Shown here: one piece after another, positions 1-8,157 of the stretch
Layout: each line of letters starts with the position of its first letter
Position numbering within the stretch: position 1 is the stretch's first letter
Origin: Pseudomonas prosekii
Lineage (GTDB): Bacteria; Pseudomonadota; Gammaproteobacteria; Pseudomonadales; Pseudomonadaceae
Direction of reading: 5' to 3'
DNA length: 64,000 bases
NCBI RefSeq assembly: GCF_900105155.1
Contig: NZ_LT629762.1
Location: forward strand, 5,279,501-5,343,500
Translations under genes and position numbers: made by a program
The notes under the pieces: model-generated
Database searches by the model: none
What the model was told of the DNA's origin: nothing
Seen by the model: the letters and a program-made list of their open reading frames with translations, nothing else

Positions 1-2745
1 ATCGGCTCGTTCGGCGCGTCCGCGAGCTATGAACTGATCGTGAACCCCACTCAGCCAAATGCTTTCTTGGTGGCCAATTGCGCCGGCTGGAAAGACAGCC
101 AAATTGGTCGAGGACTGTCGTTCGTTCGGCTTTCACTGCGCTACAGCGCGGAGAAGTTCCCCTCCGGCATTCCTGATGTTCGCTTCATTGTCCGGGGCAG
201 AAACGATATCTATGACCCGCGCTCAGGCACTTCCGGTTACTCGGGCAACACCGCGCTGCACATCCTTTGGTTTTTGCGATCGCGCTGCGGCGTGCCTGAT
301 GATGAAATCGTCTTCTCGACCTTCGCCAGCGCAGCCAACGTCTGCGACGAAAGCGTCATAAACGCGGGAGGCTCCACCAGCCAACGCTACCGGTCGGCCT
401 GCGTCATTGGAGCTGATGAACAGCGCGGGGGCGTCCTGCAAAAGCTGGAGGCGTCATGCGCAGGCAAACTGATCCGCGTGGGCGGCCGATGGATGCTTCA
501 GGCGGGCGCCTATTACGGCCCGTATGACTTCGAAGTCACCGAAGACATGGTGATCGGCACCATCACAGGCAGCACCGAGCCTACCAACGATGCCGCCATC
601 AATACCGTCCGCGGCACCTTCATTGATCCGTCGCAATCCTGGACTGAGACGGACTATCCAGAGGTTCGAATCGATGAGTGGGTGGTTGAAGATGGCGGTG
701 AAGCCGCGGAAACGCTGACCTTCTCCTACGTCACCGACCCGTACCAGTCCCAGCGATTGGCCAATATCGAACTGCGTAGGCGGCGCGGCGGTGGCACGAT
801 CAACATTCCAATGAATCTGTCCGGCTACAACTGCCGCCCAGGTCGTGTTATCCGGGTGAATCTCCCTTCGCTCAACATCTTGGGTGAGTTCATCGTCACC
901 AACTGGGCGATGGGAAACAAAGACGGCTGCAGTGTGTCGGTCGCCCAATACGAGGCTGCGCAGTTCAACGATGCGGTGGGGCAGCCATATAACCCGATCG
1001 GCTTTATCAATCTGCCAGCCGGCGGCTTGGGCTCGCCGACGAATCTCACGTGGACCCAGAACACCGGCGCGGAGGTGATTCAAGGCGTGCTGTCGTGGAT
1101 GCCGCCCGCTGGAATCGTGAAGGAATACATCCTGACCGTGCGCCAAGGCGCGAACGTCATTCAATCGCACAACGTTCCGGCCACGTCGACAGAGTGCGCC
1201 GTCAATGGTCTTCCGTCTGGCAATTACACGCTGAGTGTCTCGGCGGCCGGGCCTATGGCGCGCTCTGGCGAGGCGACAATCGTGATCAGCATAAACGGTC
1301 CGCCAATCCCCGAATCCTGCGTGGTCCAATCCTCGATCAATAATATCGTGCTGATCCCTCAGAACCCGAACTACGGGCTCAATGGCGGCACATACGAGTA
1401 CTTCTTCAGCACCTCGCCGACGGCAACAGCGGCGAATGCTTACTACTTGGGGCAAGGGTTGTCTTTCACACATACAGGCTTGGCGTTCTACACGAATTAT
1501 TATTACTTCGTGCGATCGATCAATGCTTATGGGAAAAGTGCATTCCTCTATGTGCCGACTTCGACTTCCAATGACGTTTCGGCCTATCTGGCCGCGCTCG
1601 CCGGCAAGATCACCAAGACGGAGCTGAGCCAGAACCTGCTCGGCGAGATCGAGAAGATCCCAGGGCTGCAGGCGCAGATCGATGCGCTCGACGGCCTCAC
1701 TGCGTACAAGCCAGGTCAAACGTACGCGAAGGGCCAGATGATCGTCGAGAATGACCGGATACTTCAGGCCAAAATCGCGGTCCCGATCAACACGCCTCCA
1801 CCGAATGCCACTTACTGGCTGGACGTTGGGCAGTCGATTGAAACAGTCGGCGGCCTGGCCCAGCAGGTCGCATTCAACACAGCTGATATCACCGAGCTCG
1901 ACGGCGCTGTAACGGCGCAGGCAACGGCCTTCCAAGCGTTGCGCGCCTCATCCCGGGATGACAACGGGGAAGGGGAGCTGGCTGATGCGCTGAAGGGTTG
2001 GACCAGCACGGCGGCGATCGCGACTGAGGCCAAGGTCAGGACTTCGGAAAACGAGGCGATGGCCCAAATCACGACCACTCTTGATGCCAAGGTCGGGCAG
2101 AACGCGGCGAACGTCACCACGCTGGAGCAGGTCGTTTCGACCAACCAGTCTTCCACTGCAACGAAGATCGATCAGCTCAGCGTCACTGTTGGGCAGAATG
2201 GTTCGACCATCCAGCAGCAGGGCGGAGCAATTCAGCAACAGGCAGGGGCGATCCAGCAGAACACTGCCGCGATCCAGCAGACGGCAACGGCCTACGCCGA
2301 TACCGCCGGAAAGTTGACGACGATGTGGTCGGTGAAGATGCAGGTCACCGCAGGCGGGCAGTACATTGCCGCCGGCATAGGGCTTGGCATCGAGAACACA
2401 GGCGCAGGCCTGCAAAGCCAGTTTCTTGTCAGCGCCGACCGCTTTGCCATCGTCAATACCATCGCCGGCGGCGCCGTCTCAGTTCCCTTTGCGGTGCAGG
2501 GCGGCCAGGTGTTCATCAATTCGGCTTTCATCGCGGATGGCACGATCACCAATGCCAAGATCGGCAGCTACATCAGCTCTACAAACTACATCGCCGGTCA
2601 GCAGGGGTGGATCCTGAATAAGGACGGCACGCTGGAAATCAACGGTGTTGTGCCCGGCCAAGGCCGTCTTGTCATCAACTCGCTAAACGTCTCCGTCTAC
2701 GACGCCAACAATGTGTTGCGCGTCCGTCTCGGCTATCTGGGGTGA
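1..2745 (+). CDS. Phage tail tip / host-specificity protein J-like (5' end outside window)
   Basis: The reading frame is open from base 1, so the 914 visible residues are the C-terminal part of a larger protein; the GTG at 40 is not taken as a real start. Two fibronectin-III-like stretches lie at roughly residues 340-520. They are followed by a region with coiled-coil character and a short Gln-rich repeat (IQQQGGAIQQQAGAIQQ, about 2206-2260). The C-terminal domain resembles the DUF1983 region of lambda-type J proteins (MWSVKMQV, GIGLGIEN, FIADGTITNAKIG). In siphophages J forms the tail tip and binds the host receptor. It heads a tightly packed tail operon. The family assignment rests on domain pattern and context. 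Confidence 0.85.
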   Translation: MGSFGASASYELIVNPTQPNAFLVANCAGWKDSQIGRGLSFVRLSLRYSAEKFPSGIPDVRFIVRGRNDIYDPRSGTSGYSGNTALHILWFLRSRCGVPDDEIVFSTFASAANVCDESVINAGGSTSQRYRSACVIGADEQRGGVLQKLEASCAGKLIRVGGRWMLQAGAYYGPYDFEVTEDMVIGTITGSTEPTNDAAINTVRGTFIDPSQSWTETDYPEVRIDEWVVEDGGEAAETLTFSYVTDPYQSQRLANIELRRRRGGGTINIPMNLSGYNCRPGRVIRVNLPSLNILGEFIVTNWAMGNKDGCSVSVAQYEAAQFNDAVGQPYNPIGFINLPAGGLGSPTNLTWTQNTGAEVIQGVLSWMPPAGIVKEYILTVRQGANVIQSHNVPATSTECAVNGLPSGNYTLSVSAAGPMARSGEATIVISINGPPIPESCVVQSSINNIVLIPQNPNYGLNGGTYEYFFSTSPTATAANAYYLGQGLSFTHTGLAFYTNYYYFVRSINAYGKSAFLYVPTSTSNDVSAYLAALAGKITKTELSQNLLGEIEKIPGLQAQIDALDGLTAYKPGQTYAKGQMIVENDRILQAKIAVPINTPPPNATYWLDVGQSIETVGGLAQQVAFNTADITELDGAVTAQATAFQALRASSRDDNGEGELADALKGWTSTAAIATEAKVRTSENEAMAQITTTLDAKVGQNAANVTTLEQVVSTNQSSTATKIDQLSVTVGQNGSTIQQQGGAIQQQAGAIQQNTAAIQQTATAYADTAGKLTTMWSVKMQVTAGGQYIAAGIGLGIENTGAGLQSQFLVSADRFAIVNTIAGGAVSVPFAVQGGQVFINSAFIADGTITNAKIGSYISSTNYIAGQQGWILNKDGTLEINGVVPGQGRLVINSLNVSVYDANNVLRVRLGYLG

Positions 2746-2748
2746 ACA

Positions 2749-3120
2749 ATGGCGCTTTATGGGGCTCAGGTTTTCAACGAGAGCGGCCAACTCGGCATGG
2801 ATACCAACTCATTCACCTATCAGGTTCTTTGGCAGGGAGTGATCAACTTCAGCATGACGAGTGGTAACACTCCGACGATTTACACTTTCAACATTCCCGG
2901 GTTTAACCCCGCAACTTGCGTTTTCATGATTATCCCGACACGACCTCAGGATGTGCAAACAGCGGAGGGGGATGCAACAGGCAACACCAAGTCATACCCC
3001 TATGTAACTACTTCGGTTGGCCAGGTTGTTGTCAGGTCTGCCAACCCCTCTGCAAACCTGAACAACACCAACCAGACAAGGATTGTCGCCAAGGCCTACG
3101 CGATAAGGTTTTCCACATGA
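2749..3120 (+). CDS. Small prophage tail-region protein, unknown function
   Basis: A 123-residue protein starting 3 bases after the stop of the J-like gene, so almost certainly translated from the same mRNA. It is rich in Thr, Asn and small residues, has no signal peptide or membrane segment, and looks beta-rich (for example VGQVVVRSAN), as expected for a virion decoration or tail accessory protein. Its stop overlaps the start of the next gene (ATGA). I do not recognise a named family. Its position just after J supports a structural role, but this is inferred from context only. Confidence 0.75.
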   Translation: MALYGAQVFNESGQLGMDTNSFTYQVLWQGVINFSMTSGNTPTIYTFNIPGFNPATCVFMIIPTRPQDVQTAEGDATGNTKSYPYVTTSVGQVVVRSANPSANLNNTNQTRIVAKAYAIRFST

Positions 3121-3779
3121 CCCACGGCTTTCAGAGCATCAACGATAGCTCTTACATCCAGATCGACTCTGAGGCTCCCCGCCTGTGCATGCTCACAAGA
3201 GGCTCGTACTCTGGTAACGGATCAGCAATTGGCACATTCGCCCGGGCCGTGACCAGCCAAGACCCTCCAATCGTTTTTATTCGTCCAGATCAAAACGGAC
3301 AAATACAGGTTCCCATATCCATTTGGTTTACTGGAGGGCCAGGCAATTGGACGGGATTTGCAATGTACGCCTCAAACGTTAACGGAGTGCTCAGCGGTCA
3401 GTACTTTGTGGCGGCATGGGCGTCGATGGGAACTGCAAACTATGGAATGAGGTTGTGGGGTGCGGGAGGAGAGCTTGTATATGACAGCGGTGCGCCAGCA
3501 GTAATCGTAACTTTCGCTGCTGGTAACTGGACGTACGTGGGTAATGAATTGCTTTCGGTTGGGCGGAGATACTTCTGGAGCATAAATAAAGTAATGGGTG
3601 TCGGCGAGTTCATCGCAATCAATTCATTCGCAATGCATTGCCACGACGGAGCCACGGGCGGCGGTTGCGCAGTGGGCGTGGATTACGCCAATGGACGGAT
3701 CATGCTTTACAGCTTAGCCACCGCCGCCTGGACCGATCAAGGTCATCGTCCTTTTCTCTGCGCCAAGTTACTGGCCTGA
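3117..3779 (+). CDS. Prophage tail-region protein, unknown function
   Basis: The start chosen is the ATG at 3117, which overlaps the previous stop as ATGA and gives 220 residues. The frame is open further upstream, but a longer start would run through the preceding gene. The protein is rich in Gly, Trp and aromatic residues with no obvious membrane segment (GNWTYVGNE, GNWTGFAMY), typical of phage beta-structured tail proteins. No family recognised. It is followed by a 22-base gap and then the tail fibre gene, which suggests a tail accessory or receptor-binding component. Confidence 0.72.
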   Translation: MTHGFQSINDSSYIQIDSEAPRLCMLTRGSYSGNGSAIGTFARAVTSQDPPIVFIRPDQNGQIQVPISIWFTGGPGNWTGFAMYASNVNGVLSGQYFVAAWASMGTANYGMRLWGAGGELVYDSGAPAVIVTFAAGNWTYVGNELLSVGRRYFWSINKVMGVGEFIAINSFAMHCHDGATGGGCAVGVDYANGRIMLYSLATAAWTDQGHRPFLCAKLLA

Positions 3780-3801
3780 CCCAAACTTTTGGAGATAATC
3801 A

Positions 3802-4980
3802 ATGCCCTGGTATAAATCGGGAACGGTCGCTGTCGCCTTAAATTCAACAACGGTTATTGGCACGGGCACGGCATTCATTGCCAATGGCCGCGTGGGTGAT
3901 GCCTTCCGCGGGCCTGATGGTCGATGGTACGAAGTAGTCAACATCGCCAGCGATACCGCCCTATCGATTTCTCCCGCCTATCTGTCGTCAACCGGCGCTG
4001 GAGCCGGGTACGCCCTGGCGCCCATGCAGGGCTACGTCAAAGATTCTGCCGACGCCTTGCGTTCGCTCGTTAATACATACGGCGCGAAGCTGGCCGCGCT
4101 CGGATCGACAGCAAATTTCGAAGTGCTGCCCATTATCTACGGCGGCACCGGCGGTAACACCCAGGCGGATGCGCAAAGCGCCCTGAACCTGGTGCGTCAA
4201 ACCGGCTTCTCGGATAAGACTCTCAACAGCTTGTTGGTCGTGGGCGCTTTCGGTCGGATGGGCAATGGTGGCTTGCAACAAGGCAACACTGTAGATGCGA
4301 ACAATTTGCCGGTGCAGGGCCGCTACACCTTTGCCTCTGGCGGGCTCAACCTGCCAGAGTCCACCTGCAGCATCGAGCACGACCCTCATGCCGCCGCCGG
4401 CTATGCCTCTCAGTTTGCTCAAGGCCTGACCACCAACAACCTGTACCACCGTACGCAAGTGGCGGGGACATGGGGTGCATGGGAGACTTTGGTAAAAGGT
4501 GGGGCCAACAGCAACATCACGTCGCTCTCTGGACTGACCACTGAGCTCAGCATTGCCCAGGGCGGGACGGGAAACAGTACCGGTACAGCTGCCAAACTGA
4601 CGCCGTCGGCAATTGTGGGGACGGTTGCTCAGTCGGGTGGGACTCCCACTGGTGCCATTATTGAAACGCTCACCAACGCCAATGGAACTTACACGAAGCT
4701 CGCCGACGGCACTCTGATCTGCCAAGGGCCAATGCCGGACTTTGCCGTGGCCGCTGGCTCAGTCGCTACGGTTTCATCGCCTGCTACCTTTCCCGCGTTG
4801 TTCATCAATACGAATTACTACTTTGAGTGCAATGGCTCGCCGAACGCGAGCAACGACATGTATGGTTTCACACGGGTGAACAGCAAAGCCGTGCACAGTG
4901 CCACGGCAATTTTCAGAAACGGTTCGGTGGCGCAGACGGTTGCTAACTGTCGGTATGTCGCAATTGGGAGGTGGTTCTGA
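3802..4980 (+). CDS. Phage tail fibre protein with pyocin-knob-like domain
   Basis: 392 residues. The N-terminal part (WYKSGTVAV, GTGTAF, GPDGRWYEV) resembles the short module that attaches tail fibres in Pseudomonas prophages and pyocins. The middle has two IYGGTGG/IAQGGTGN-type glycine motifs common in fibre shafts. A stretch around residues 145-230 (NLPVQGRYTF, LYHRTQVAGTWGAW) matches the pyocin-knob pattern. The C-terminal 100 residues are probably the variable receptor-binding tip. A GGAG ribosome site lies just before the ATG (ttttGGAGataatc). The last base of the stop is the first base of the next start. Confidence 0.82.
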   Translation: MPWYKSGTVAVALNSTTVIGTGTAFIANGRVGDAFRGPDGRWYEVVNIASDTALSISPAYLSSTGAGAGYALAPMQGYVKDSADALRSLVNTYGAKLAALGSTANFEVLPIIYGGTGGNTQADAQSALNLVRQTGFSDKTLNSLLVVGAFGRMGNGGLQQGNTVDANNLPVQGRYTFASGGLNLPESTCSIEHDPHAAAGYASQFAQGLTTNNLYHRTQVAGTWGAWETLVKGGANSNITSLSGLTTELSIAQGGTGNSTGTAAKLTPSAIVGTVAQSGGTPTGAIIETLTNANGTYTKLADGTLICQGPMPDFAVAAGSVATVSSPATFPALFINTNYYFECNGSPNASNDMYGFTRVNSKAVHSATAIFRNGSVAQTVANCRYVAIGRWF

Positions 4981-5315
4981 TGCGCATTAATCTTTCCCCG
5001 CAGAGTCGGGATTTCGGAATTGAAGTCGTTCGCTCAGGCGAAACACTTACAATCAATGGCGAGGCCTTCGATTTTTCACCGATGGCTGACGGCGACACGC
5101 TGCCGGCTGCCGCCATTGACTCAATATGGTTCGCCGGGCCGGTCGAGAAACGCGACGGAGAACTTGAACTGACATTGTTCCTGCCTCTTCCGACGAACTT
5201 CAGCCCGGAGCAGGCTTTTCCACAGCCGCTGTTGAGCGTGCCGGACGGCATCGTCATTTTCCCTGCACCGCTACCGCCAGAAGTCGAAGAAACCGTAAGC
5301 AAGGAGGGCGTATGA
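4980..5315 (+). CDS. Small prophage protein next to tail fibre, unknown function
   Basis: 111 residues from the ATG at 4980, which overlaps the tail fibre stop (TGATG); a GTG nine bases upstream is less likely. The protein is acidic, has no signal peptide or membrane segment, and ends in a Pro-rich tail (PAPLPPEVEETVSKEGV). Its last codons overlap the next gene by four bases (ATGA). Such proteins are common between fibre and fibre-assembly genes in Pseudomonas prophages, but I cannot name a function. Translational coupling on both sides suggests a role with the fibre. Confidence 0.7.
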   Translation: MRINLSPQSRDFGIEVVRSGETLTINGEAFDFSPMADGDTLPAAAIDSIWFAGPVEKRDGELELTLFLPLPTNFSPEQAFPQPLLSVPDGIVIFPAPLPPEVEETVSKEGV

Positions 5316-5677
5316 ATATCGACTGGAGCCAGCTGATTACGAAAGCAATGAAGGACGCTGCTGCCCAGGCTGAACAACTTGCCACGGCGAAGACAGAGCT
5401 TTCAGCCCGGAATGCCAGTGCCGTTACTCAGATTGGGCGAATTCAGGACCGTGTGGACACTATCGGTTTTGGCATCGATATCGGCGAAGCGACCGAGGAA
5501 GATGAGGCAGAGCAAGCCGCACTACTGATCAATCTCAAAGCCTGGAAGACCTACAAGTTCGCGCTCGGCAAGGTCACAACTCAGGCGACCTGGTACGCCG
5601 CGCCCGTGTGGCCCGTTGAGCCAATTGTGCCCGTAATCATTGCTGCGCCAGAGGCTCGTTCCATCGACCTGATGTGA
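5312..5677 (+). CDS. Tail fibre assembly-like protein
   Basis: 121 residues. A helical N-terminal half (AAAQAEQLATAKTEL) is followed by a block with acidic loop (EATEEDEAEQAALL), then LKAWKTYKFAL and WYAAPVWPVEPIVP. The pattern of a Trp/Tyr-containing helix then a Trp-Pro motif is characteristic of the C-terminus of Caudovirales tail fibre assembly chaperones, which help fibre trimers fold. The start overlaps the preceding stop and a GGAGG site sits 7 bases upstream. It is the last gene before a terminator, so it closes the tail operon. Confidence 0.68.
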   Translation: MNIDWSQLITKAMKDAAAQAEQLATAKTELSARNASAVTQIGRIQDRVDTIGFGIDIGEATEEDEAEQAALLINLKAWKTYKFALGKVTTQATWYAAPVWPVEPIVPVIIAAPEARSIDLM

Positions 5678-5699
5678 CGCGTTACAGCACCCCAAAGCA

Positions 5700-5724
5700 C
5701 CCGCCATCGAGCGGGATTTTTTTT
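5700..5724 (+). terminator. Rho-independent terminator after the tail operon
   Basis: The stem CCCGC / GCGGG with a 6-base loop (5700-5715) is followed after one A by eight T. It lies between the fibre assembly gene and the cell-wall hydrolase, so the hydrolase either depends on read-through or has its own promoter. Confidence 0.8.
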
Positions 5725-5739
5725 GCCTGGAGAAAACCA

Positions 5740-6177
5740 ATGGCTGTTTCCGAAAAAGACCGCGACATCCTCGCCCGCACCTTGTGGGGCGAGGCGCGCG
5801 GCGAAAGCCTGGCTGGACAGATCGCCGTAGCCTGGACCATCCGCAACCGCGTGGAGATGGACCTGCACAACGACGGCAAGCCGGACTGGTGGGGCGAGGG
5901 CTATGCCGGTGTGTGCCTGAAGCCGTGGCAGTTCAGCTGCTGGAACAAGAACGACCCCAACTATGCGTATCTGAGTGGCGCGAAGCCGATTCCAGCAAAA
6001 GAGCTCGCCCGGGCGCGGATGGCGGCAGACCATGTGATCGACAGCAAGGCGCCGGACCCAACCAAAGGTGCCACGCACTATTACGCTACGACCATGCCGC
6101 GTCCGCCGACGTGGACGAGGGGCGCCAAGCAAACACTCAAGCTCGGGCAACATCTGTTTTTCAAAGATGTGCCCTGA
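5740..6177 (+). CDS. SleB-type cell wall hydrolase, likely prophage endolysin
   Basis: The ATG at 5740 is preceded by a GGAG site (ctGGAGaaaacc); this gives 145 residues. The sequence has the Hydrolase_2 / SleB pattern: an N-terminal LARTLWGEARGE motif with the catalytic Glu, VAWTIRNRV, the WQFSCWN block, and GATHYYA near the end. Proteins of this kind cleave peptidoglycan and are often the lysis enzyme in Pseudomonas prophages and pyocins. There is no signal peptide, so it would need a holin or other export route; none is visible here. It follows a terminator and is probably expressed late or from its own signals. Confidence 0.85.
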   Translation: MAVSEKDRDILARTLWGEARGESLAGQIAVAWTIRNRVEMDLHNDGKPDWWGEGYAGVCLKPWQFSCWNKNDPNYAYLSGAKPIPAKELARARMAADHVIDSKAPDPTKGATHYYATTMPRPPTWTRGAKQTLKLGQHLFFKDVP

Positions 6178-6223
6178 CAAGTCATTCGTCAGCGCCGGTT
6201 GAATAAGCATATGCCCGAAACGA

Positions 6224-6243
6224 TACTGTTTATCTATCCAGTA
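6224..6243. promoter_or_regulatory. LexA (SOS) box
   Basis: TACTGTTTATCTATCCAGTA fits the CTG-N10-CAG LexA consensus. It sits inside a perfect 8-base inverted repeat (CGATACTG / CAGTATCG, 6221-6246). The box is 13 bases before the ATG at 6257, so bound LexA would cover the promoter or start region. Confidence 0.85.
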
Positions 6244-6256
6244 TCGAGCAAGCAAG

Positions 6257-6556
6257 ATGTATTTCCTAATCACCCACATGAGAGAACACGGCGTCGCCCG
6301 GTCTTGGAAGGATATCCAAGGCGGAAAGCCAATTAGGGGCGACATCAACATCAGGAGTCAGATGTGCCAGGCGCTTAATAGAAGCAGCGATATCGCCGAA
6401 ATCAGGCCGCAGGGTATGCCGCTCGACGCGACCCCTCTGCCGCCGCTGCTCGATGCTCGACTGTCGGGGATGGCGACCAACGCCTTTACGCTCAGCGGTT
6501 TGGAAGAACTCGACGGCCGGCTGTATGCGCAGTCGTGGTATTGCAGGGAGGTCTGA
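6257..6556 (+). CDS. Small LexA-controlled prophage-edge protein, unknown function
   Basis: 99 residues starting at the first in-frame ATG after the LexA box. The protein is soluble, with a basic N-terminal part (MREHGVARSWKDIQGGK) and a C-terminal part rich in Leu/Glu. No catalytic motif is evident and I do not recognise a family. The ribosome site is weak (AGCAAG). Its position as the last rightward gene before the attachment site, directly behind an SOS operator, suggests a prophage cargo or induction-linked gene rather than a structural one. It ends one base before the convergent gene on the other strand. Confidence 0.7.
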   Translation: MYFLITHMREHGVARSWKDIQGGKPIRGDINIRSQMCQALNRSSDIAEIRPQGMPLDATPLPPLLDARLSGMATNAFTLSGLEELDGRLYAQSWYCREV

Positions 6557-6778
6557 CTATAAGCCGCAACCGTCCGACGGCCTAAGCATCGCGATCGTCA
6601 ATTTGATGAATGCATCGTTACGGTCCAGTGCCTCGAGTGCAGCTCGCGCATTCCTGCTTGCCTCGACACCGCCTTGCCGCTCGATCCAGTTAGACAGTTC
6701 CAAGAGAGCAGCCTCCAGTGCGAGCTGGTTTTCGTTGATCGCTTTGAAGAGGGGGTGGATCAGGTCTGCATCTGACAT
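6557..6778 (-). CDS. Small helical prophage-edge protein, unknown function
   Basis: 73 residues using the ATG at 6778. A GGAGG site sits 8 bases upstream of it, which favours this start over an ATG 15 bases earlier. The sequence is almost wholly helical (LFKAINENQLALEAALLELSNWIERQGG, split here as two helices) and ends DGCGL. It converges with the LexA-controlled gene with no gap. I do not recognise a named family; short proteins of this look are common at the edge of Pseudomonas prophages. Confidence 0.68.
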   Translation of the reverse strand: MSDADLIHPLFKAINENQLALEAALLELSNWIERQGGVEASRNARAALEALDRNDAFIKLTIAMLRPSDGCGL

Positions 6779-6951
6779 GCTGCTTTCCTCCATGAAAAGG
6801 GCAGGGTAGCAGTAGACAGACTGTGTTCGAAAGGATTTGTGTTCGGTCGACAGGACGTCGGGAGAGGGTAAAAACTACGTCGGGGGATTTTCGGGGATTC
6901 GCTAATTCCAGTAAAGCACCGTGGGGCATCGTTGCAGCGAGCGCTAGGTGC

Positions 6952-6975
6952 AAAGCCCTGATTTCATTGGGCTTT
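6952..6975. other. Hairpin just inside the attachment site
   Basis: A perfect 7-base inverted repeat, AAAGCCC / GGGCTTT, separated by 10 bases. There is no T-run, so it is not a classical terminator. It lies within the prophage 10 bases before the tRNA-derived segment. The rest of 6779-6985 shows no gene. Confidence 0.5.
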
Positions 6976-6985
6976 AAGGAGTTCT

Positions 6986-7036
6986 GCTAGCATGGGGTGC
7001 TAGGGGTCGAGTGTTCGAATCACTCCGTCCCGACCA
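6986..7036 (+). other. Prophage attachment site: 3' part of tRNA-Pro(GGG)
   Basis: The segment reads as the anticodon arm (CTAGC-ATGGGGT-GCTAG, anticodon GGG), variable bases, a perfect T-arm (GAGTG-TTCGAAT-CACTC) and the 3' acceptor strand CGTCCCG-ACCA of a proline tRNA. Upstream bases do not form a D-arm or the 5' acceptor strand, so this is not a whole tRNA. Phages that integrate in tRNA genes leave such a 3' copy at the far end. The intact tRNA-Pro should lie at the other prophage end, outside the window. Confidence 0.85.
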
Positions 7037-7044
7037 TATAATTC

Positions 7045-7080
7045 AAGGGGTCACGAGATTTTATCTCGCGGCCCCTTTTT
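7045..7080 (+). terminator. Rho-independent terminator after the tRNA-Pro fragment
   Basis: AAGGGG pairs with CCCCTT and an inner CGAGA with TCTCG, followed by a T-run. This is probably the original terminator of the host tRNA-Pro gene, now attached to the phage-side copy. Confidence 0.75.
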
Positions 7081-7424
7081 ATTTTCAGTGGTTTTTACCC
7101 CTACAGAACCACTGGCTCTGGGTGGAAACCCTAGCTGATACGGAGGCCAGAGTTAGTCCCTTAATGGAGATGAGCTCGACTTCGGGTGGCAGCGTGATTC
7201 GCGTCTCGTACATGAAAATCATCAGAGTCGGATTTTCGTTGTCATGTGCTTATCCAGGCGACACGCTTGGTCAGCTGACGTTCGCATATGGCTTTAAGGT
7301 CCAATCCAAAGCCCATTGATTCGATGCCCGCGACAGCCGGGCAATCATTGCTTTAGTTACTTCACGAAAACTACGGATACGGTTCCAGATTGCCATCCGG
7401 CCGGTGAGTTCGGCCAGATACCTT
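7081..7424. other. Intergenic stretch without a convincing gene
   Basis: The only structure seen is an 8-base inverted repeat CAGTGGTT / AACCACTG at 7086-7114. Open frames here are short, begin inside the tRNA remnant or lack a ribosome site. Confidence 0.5.
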
Positions 7425-7937
7425 TCAAATCCCGGTGTTTTCGTAATACCAATCCCCAGTCATATTGATCACATCTGTGGGTTTGCGCTCCTGAGTGACA
7501 TAAGGCTTTTGTGGCGAATAAATATAGGACGCGTAGCACAGGAAGCACGAAAGGCTGATTGTCGCGAACGTTACGCGCCCATGCTCTGACCGAATGTCGA
7601 TCCTGATGGGCGCTATCTGCGCTTCTTCTGCCGCGTCGCTGACCACGCTGAACAGCCGTGCTCCGTGTGCGTCGAAAGGCTTGTTCCCGTCATCGCTGCC
7701 ACACGTGGAACTCGGTTGGTCTGCGTAGTTTCCAGATTCGGAATCGATACGCGTGCACCAGTCCTGATTCTGGTAGTGGGAAATCCGATGTTCGTTCATG
7801 GTGGCCACCAGTGCGGTAAGCCGCTGGCTCATTTTGGGGTTGGTTGAATCAGCGGTTACCCAAACTCCGGAAGCAATCAATACCCATAATGCTGCGAGAA
7901 AAATGAACACGGATTCAACACGTGACCAGATCGACAT
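7425..7937 (-). CDS. Hypothetical membrane protein next to the prophage
   Basis: 170 residues. One hydrophobic segment is at residues 9-30 (VFIFLAALWVLIASGVWV) and a second near 122-142 (FATISLSCFLCYASYIY), with a roughly 90-residue soluble loop between them containing two Cys (DWCTRID, SSTCGSD) that could form a disulfide if the loop is periplasmic. Base composition is clearly less GC-rich than that of the genes to the right, consistent with acquired DNA. No family recognised. It lies just outside the attachment site and is not obviously part of the phage. Confidence 0.6.
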   Translation of the reverse strand: MSIWSRVESVFIFLAALWVLIASGVWVTADSTNPKMSQRLTALVATMNEHRISHYQNQDWCTRIDSESGNYADQPSSTCGSDDGNKPFDAHGARLFSVVSDAAEEAQIAPIRIDIRSEHGRVTFATISLSCFLCYASYIYSPQKPYVTQERKPTDVINMTGDWYYENTGI

Positions 7938-8157
7938 TACCCACTTTCCCTATTGTTTGATCGCATTCCGTGCATCGTGACATGGCTGAACAAAATCGTA
8001 AGATCCAAACCCTGCATCCAAATTCTTTGAATTTTTTCGAACCCCAGACATCTGACAGCCACAAGCTCCATTCTCCTTTGCGTTAGAATTCCCGCCCAAA
8101 CGTTTCGCCCCCCGTTCGCCCATGGCCGTGATGAGGCCCGACCGCTAGAGCTTATAC

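Noticed and set aside
454..1935. Long minus-strand frame (493 codons) antisense to the J-like gene
   Set aside because: Arg/His-rich shadow of a high-GC gene; no family pattern and no ribosome site.
6986..7036. Complete tRNA gene
   Set aside because: D-arm and 5' acceptor strand are missing; it is a 3' fragment at an attachment site.
7011..7319. 102-codon plus-strand gene after the prophage
   Set aside because: Begins within the tRNA fragment, crosses a terminator and has no ribosome site.
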